From assembly GCA_023078685.1 (NCBI GenBank), contig JALGAS010000001.1, positions 682,001 through 746,000 on the forward strand: 64,000 nucleotides of DNA, written 5' to 3'. Under the pieces are notes generated by a model. The model did not search any database and had not been told where the DNA came from. It saw only the letters and a program-made list of their open reading frames with translations. Position numbers and translations under genes: made by a program. Source of the stretch: Neopestalotiopsis rosae. Taxonomy: Eukaryota > Ascomycota > Sordariomycetes > Amphisphaeriales > Sporocadaceae. Below, piece by piece: positions 58,156 through 64,000 of the stretch (its first letter is position 1; each line of letters starts with the position of its first letter).

Positions 58156-59859
58156 CTACTCGCAGCTCCAGCTCGTGGCATCATCGACATCCCCTTCTCC
58201 GTCGTACTTTGCAACCTTGGGGTATGCACAAAGCGGTCGTTGCCTCAGTACTGGTGTTGATGCATTCGTGGGGTTCTGCCACGTGGTCGCCACGACTGAG
58301 TCAACCGCTGTACCGTTCTCAACCCACTGCATCAGCGCCAAAAGGACGTCGTGCTCGGCGTCTTTGAAACCCGGTACAGACCAAACATCAGTGCCTAGCG
58401 CTGCAGCTTGAGAGCCGCCACCAAAAGCCCTGCGGACCATGAATTAGCAGGTAATCTGAGGGCATTCGACGCCTGAGTCCTCAACCCAAGCACAATGTTT
58501 GATAACTTACCAAGGGGCACCAACAGATGTGGACCAGCAATGTCCCATTCCAGGAACCTCCATGTAACGGAAGAAGTCCTGGATTCCTTCAATGTCACCA
58601 TCTGCCATTTCCTCTGCCACCTGCTCATAGTAGTACTTGCTTCCGTCTGGTGGAATCAATCCATCGGCCAGACCATGGTAGATGACCATCTTGCCGCCGA
58701 GCTCCTTGAACTCGGAAAGGTCATAGTCATCTGCTGTGGCGTGGCCTGGTTTCAATCTCTCCCCATCGTAGACAACACTGTCGTTGTACTCGGTCCAGTA
58801 CCACGAGGGGTCATCGTAGAGAAAGTCTCGGATATAGTTGATTCCGTATGGGCTTGTATCGTTCTGGTTGAGTACCAGGTACCACTGATTCTCGCACCCT
58901 GGCAGTAGACCATGGTAAAGCAGTTCCCCGGAGCTTGAACGGTAGTCGGCATACACATTCTTGGCTGTCTGGATCTGCGTGTCTGTCAAGCAAGCAGACA
59001 TATTTGCTCCAGCATTGTTGCACGATATTGTTGTATAGTCTGGGGAGCACTGGGATGGGGCACTGATTATCCCATCTTCGACGCCGTCAAGTGCATCACA
59101 CTGCTTGACTGCTTCGGCAGCCATGGCCGGAAATAGACTCAGGTTGATGTGGTTTGGCGCATCGAATGGCAGGTTGTATGTCCCAACTTTGGTGACCCAA
59201 GGGTTGAGGTGGCTGACATACCATGCCGAAGATCCAATGATGGCACCATCAAAGCTGTCGGGCGAGATCTGGACCTGCTTGAGTCCTTGTCGGCCGCCAG
59301 TCGAGCAGCCGTGGTAGTAAGAGTAGGCAATTTGCTTTTCGTAGTATGCCTCCACGAGCGCCTTGCCCAACTTCGTGGTTCCATGAATAGACCTCCAACC
59401 CCAATCTTCCTTCTTTTCCGGGTTGTCCAGAGCCCAGCCAATATCGGTCGAGATGGAGTTGTGTCCAGTATCAGTTGACACGACGGCAAACCCGTAGCCG
59501 ACACCATTGCCCATATCCAGCCAGTTGATTCCACCACCGAAACCTCCATTACCAACGACGAGGTATCTATTGTTCCATACAGTAGGCAAGAACAGACCAA
59601 ACCTGAAGGATGATGTCGAAGACGTGTTGACCAAGATCGTGACTGCGCAAAGTTCTGGTAGGCCCGTCGGCTGGATTGGATAATTCAAGTCCAGGAGTCC
59701 ATCTCCATATGTCCCACCCCTAGCAACATGGTCTGCCGATTTGACAGTCGCATTGTCCGGGAGTACGTCTGCAAAAGTGGAAGCATCGCACAATCCGTCG
59801 GCGAGAACTTGCTTCGTCCCCAGGCAGAACGCCAAGAATAGCGTCACGAGACGAGCCAT
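58156..59859 (-). CDS. secreted tannase/feruloyl esterase family protein
   Basis: Secreted esterase that splits phenolic esters of plant cell wall or tannin. Exons are 59859-58511 and 58429-58156, giving 540 residues. The start ATG at 59859 begins a signal peptide (MARLVTLFLAFCLGTKQVLA). Family motifs are LPTVWNNRYLVVGNGGFGGG, VVSTDTGHNS, the nucleophile Ser186 in GCSTGGRQG, the acid in YHGLADGLIPP and the base in VPGMGHCWS. Calcium-loop-like Asp residues occur in QCDALDGVEDGII. The C-terminus RPLCAYPKVAKYDGEGD is the classic ending of the family. Paired Cys residues flanking the Ser and His are present (CST and GHC), as known for the CS-D-HC type. Tannase and feruloyl esterase cannot be separated from sequence alone. 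Confidence 0.93.
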
Positions 59860-61983
59860 GATTGAAGTAACTTGTCTCCAAGTGAGCACACACTAGTTGA
59901 AATGGGAAACGGCAGAAATGGGAACTTACATCAATTATTTCGGGATTTCCAGAGAATCACCCAAGTATTGACTCTTGCTCTGGTGGCGGCGGATTGACCC
60001 GTCGTCACCGTCGTCGTGTTCCCACTTTTCTTGACCTGCCCCTTTCAGTAAGAAATCCCCCAATTTCACCTATGAGGAAAGACGAACGGTAATTGCTTCC
60101 CGAACTGATGAAAGGAAAAGCTTGTTTCCCCTCTCACATGTCTTATCTCTATCTGTACCTGCGGCGATCTGCACAATCAATTTGGATGCAAATTGAAAGT
60201 TTGCAACTTTCAGTTACTGGTAGGAATATGCAACGAAAAGGCCGTGGTAGGGCTTGACTTATTCAGAATCAAAATGAATGACAGCATGACCCCATTTGAC
60301 CAGTCTTGCCATTCAAATCTGCTTCTTTTCTTCTTCAATAGTCTCATATTCTATAACTCTGATTGGTGCCCACGTGCCAAGTCATTGCAGGTCGATGGTT
60401 CATGTGATGCAGTCAGCAAATCCAGGGCGACCGACATATCGTATTTCCCCAATGACGTAAGCTTTGGATGCAGTCTTCGTTTAGGGTACGAGTATTTTGC
60501 ATTTTTTATAAGACCACATGTTCACCGGGAGTATTTCTTTTCCCATGGATGATACACGTCGGCGAAGATGGCCTGGCACAAGGCTGTCTCATTGCATGCA
60601 TGACAGCTGCATTTCAACGTATATCCAGGCCTTACCATACTCTTGCTTACAGAAAGAGCCTAGTGTATTAAAGCAGCAGAACCCGCTTGGAAGCCAAGTG
60701 AAAGCAGGGTGGCTTATAAGAAGTGGCGCGATAGAGAGAAAGAATATGAGGGCTACTCCAATCACTTACCTGCAAGTGAGATGTGGTGGCAACGCGACTA
60801 TCGCTGTACTGTAAACAGCCAGTAAATATTCTATGTATGTGCGACTGGGTTCTACTGAGATCGACAAGCGGATGTAGGACTGCATTGACTCTTCGAGGTA
60901 TAGTAACACCTAAATAAGAGCCATATCATTACTCAATTGTACATTGCGCAATTATGTTCTTGTGGTGATTGCAGGACTTCGTTTTGTCAACTCCTAAAGG
61001 CACCCACTAGATCATGCGAGCTTCACATTGAGACGACCACGATCGAGTGTACGTCTCACCAATCGTTACGACAATGAGGTTTCTTTGGCCTGGATATGAT
61101 TTTTAGTTTATTATGATGCTCAGCCGGTAAATTCCAAACGACCTTGCCAAAGAAATCAGCCTTGCCAATGTGGATGGTCGATCTGAGTTCCGAAATCATT
61201 CCATCCATCCAACATTGGACAATAGTGAGGATTGAGATGATTGATTTTCAATGACGCCGAACTTTGATTTTGTCTGAAGTCACAATACAAGCAGAAATGA
61301 GTATACGTAAGACATTACTATATTATAAGAGGCCCAAAAAGAGTTATCGATAACAAACAGGTAATTCGCCATTGGTGTACGATGACAGAATCCCAAGGGA
61401 CGATGATGTGCTTGGCGCTAGACCCGGATTGTGGGTTTCTCGCGGGGCCGACAGCGCGGAAGTATCCAGGGTCCCCCGCCGGCGAGAACGACAACAAGCA
61501 TCATCTTGGCCATGGAAACTGTACATTTTGATCCTAAAGGTCTTCTTTCGAGTACGGTCGCCGGTAAATCGATGGTTGATGGCCTTCTCCTGTGCAGTAA
61601 CGTCGAGCAGGGATTGGCAACCGTCTGCATGAAGCAGTCCAAAGACTACTACGTCTCTAACCTACCGCGGATAACGCGCCCCAATATCACAGAATAATCT
61701 CTATCTTAAGTCGGGCCTCGGTGGATGAGACCCGGCGATGGTGTCATCGGATTGTCGGAGCTAACAGGCCATAGTAGCCTCCACCGACCTCCGAATTCCC
61801 AGAAAACAGCATGGATTGTAGAGGAGTTTGATATCATTGATAGAGTTACGGCAGGTTCCGCTGCAAGGCACGCGCTGGGAATAAATACACACGAGTCGTT
61901 GCTGTGCCTTCTGCTCCAAGAGTTGTTGTGCCATTGCTTTCTTTCTCTCGAATTTTCCCGCGTCTTGAAGCACTTCTGCAGCC
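59860..61983. other. 2.1-kb intergenic, divergent promoters
   Basis: Lies between the start codons of the tannase (minus) and the sulfatase (plus), so it holds both promoters. The intervening open frames are short and unrecognised. Confidence 0.5.
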
Positions 61984-64000
61984 ATGGTCTCGGCCAAGCA
62001 TATTGCCCTCCTGGGCCTGTCGACATTGGCATCGGCCAGCGTGGTAAACTCAACCGGAAACTCTACTCAGAGCAGGCCGAATTTTGTCTTCATCATGACA
62101 GATGATCAAGACCTGCATCTCAGCTCTCTTGACCACATGCCATTGCTTCAGAAGTATCTTGTGGATGAGGGAACCACATTCAATAAGCACTTTTGCACCG
62201 TTTCCCTGTGCTGCCCATCGCGCGTGTCCTTGTTGACTGGCCGTGCCGCCCACAATACGTCAGTACTTGCATCTTGTTGGTCAAAGTTCTCGAGCATGGA
62301 AACTGACTATTTGTGATACAGTAATGTGACTGATGTGAGTCTCCCGTACGGAGGTTACCAGCAATTTATCAACAATGGCTTGCACGAAAAGTATCTGCCC
62401 GTCTGGTTGCAGGAAGCAAGCTATAATACCTATTATACTGGCAAACTCATGAATGGATTTTCGGCAACAACGTACAACAACCCGTACCCGGCTGGTTGGA
62501 ATGACAGCGACTGTAAATGACAATCTTCCGCCCTCGGTTTGAGCACTTGGTATTGACTTGAAAATATAGTTCTGGTCGATCCACAAACATACTGGTACTA
62601 TAACGCCTCAATGTCGAGAGATAACTCGACCATCCGCTATTTACCTGAAAATTATTCCACCGACGTGGTGGGCAATACGGCCTTAGAATATCTTGACTTG
62701 GCTGCCACCGCTGGTCAACCATTCTTCCTTGGCGTAACCCCTATTGGACCTCATGCGGAGATGCAACCATCATTGTCGGGCGAGTTTCTCTTACCGACGC
62801 CGGCCGATAGGCACGCGAACCTTTTTCAGAACTTGACAGCTCCTCGGTCGCCTTCCTTTAACAAAGCACGAGTAAGCCTTTCGCGGTCTTTTGCAAAATT
62901 TATGAACAAGTGCTAACGTGATAGTAGGAGAGCGCTGTTGGGTACTTTACTACTCTGGCCGAGCTCAACGACACTGAAGTTGCCTATGTAGATCTTTTCT
63001 ACAGGAGAAGAATCCAGTCTCTGCAAGCAGTTGACGAGCTAGTCGAGAACATTGTCCAGAAGCTCGAGGTGTTGAACCTGTTGGACAACACCTACATCAT
63101 CTACACTTCGGACAATGGTTTCCACATTGGCCAGCACAGACTGCCTCCCGGGAAGACGACGTGCATCGAGGAGGACATTAATGTCCCCTTTGTGGTGCGC
63201 GGGCCCGGAGTCGCCAAGGGAGCCACCTACGACAAGCCCACGACGCATACCGACATCGTCCCGACCTTGTTCACGCTGGCCAATCTCACGCTGCACGATG
63301 ACTTTGACGGCGAGCCCATTCCCGTGACGACTGACCTCCAAGCTCGGACCGTCGCCAAGTCTGAGCACGTCAACGTTGAGTACTGGGGAGAAGGTATCAT
63401 GGAAGGGACAATCTCCAACTGGGTCTCGACGAGTAAGTCTTTTTCCTTCCAGGTGGACCGCAAAAGGGACTGCCAATCCGCAGAAATGATTTGCCAAGGG
63501 GGAAAAAGCTGACATTGTTTCTTTTCCCTAGCCTTGCCTAACAACACCTACAAGCACGTGCGTGTAGTTTCAGACGCTTTTGATCTCTCCTACACGGTGT
63601 GGTGCTCCAACGAGCATGAGCTCTACGACTTCCAGGTATGGAATATCCCAACCTCCTGTAACCCATAATTCAAAACACGTAGTCCACGGCTGACTATTTT
63701 ACCAAAAAACAGACGGATCCTTACCAGAGCACCAACCTGTACAACCAGACCGGGCTCATTGCAGGCCACGACGCCGACAAGCTGACGGCGCGCCTCGACG
63801 CGCTGCTCCTCACCCTCAAGGGCTGCAAGGGCCGCGTCTGCACGCGGCCGTGGGAGACGCTGCACCCGCAGGGCGACGTGGCGAACTTGACCCAGGCGCT
63901 GGATCCCAAGTATGACGACTTTTACCTCGAACAGCAGCCCAAGGTGAGCTTCTCGCAGTGTACCGGGGGCCAGCTGTTGGAGTACGAGGGGCCGCAGACG
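61984..64000 (+). CDS. secreted sulfatase, 3' end beyond window
   Basis: Hydrolyses sulfate esters; the active-site Cys is converted to formylglycine. Exons in the window are 61984-62258, 62322-62512, 62570-62871, 62928-63432, 63532-63635 and 63713 onward. A signal peptide (MVSAKHIALLGLSTLASAS) is followed by RPNFVFIMTDDQD, the metal-binding start of sulfatases with Asp40 and Asp41. The formylglycine motif is CCPSR at about 76-80, where Cys76 fits C-X-P-S-R. YTGKLMNG and PFFLGVTPIGPH provide further active-site residues. YTSDNGFHIGQHRLPPGKT contains the conserved DNG and Lys pair. Layout matches arylsulfatase or glucosamine-6-sulfatase-like fungal enzymes. The reading frame is still open at base 64000, so the C-terminus is missing. 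Confidence 0.93.

Overview
The window is nuclear DNA from a filamentous ascomycete, most likely a Sordariomycete and probably Hypocreales. Genes are dense and carry short introns of about 44 to 130 nt, mostly with GTRAGT donors and CTRAC-like branch sites. Recognisable proteins are fungal: Fis1, Spc24, LSm4, Nse1, Bre2/Ash2, a Ypk1/Gad8-type kinase with its fungal N-terminus, a DUF1774-like membrane protein and a fungal STAND-like protein. All assignments come from reading the sequence and from family knowledge; nothing was searched.

Left part (1-30 kb) is mostly housekeeping. It holds fis1 and spc24 as a divergent pair, a DHA1-type MFS transporter, a mitochondrial-type PPR protein, lsm4 whose first coding exon is a lone ATG, and a His/Pro-rich single-pass membrane protein. 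It also holds a conserved-looking gene interrupted by one in-frame TAG, nse1, an unknown membrane protein, the COMPASS subunit bre2, an intron-containing tRNA-Arg(CCT), a mitochondrial-type phosphopantetheinyl transferase and the DUF1774-like protein.

Right part (30-64 kb) is richer in accessory and secreted functions. It holds a MYND-finger protein, a secreted type-B carboxylesterase, a secreted BBE-like FAD oxidase, a STAND-like protein lacking a classical P-loop that is divergent from a large AAA ATPase, and the Ypk1-type kinase. It ends with a secreted dipeptidyl-peptidase V, a second MFS transporter, a tannase/feruloyl esterase and a sulfatase that runs off the window end. No polyketide or peptide synthetase cluster, CRISPR array or intact transposon was seen.

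The most striking observation is the 313-codon gene at 15552-16493. A single TAG at codon 106 interrupts an otherwise open frame, and its A lies in the 10-nt loop of a 6-bp predicted mRNA hairpin with U at the -1 position. This fits the preferred context of sexual-stage A-to-I mRNA editing known in Fusarium and Neurospora, which would recode TAG to TGG (Trp). Readthrough, sequencing error and pseudogenisation remain alternatives.
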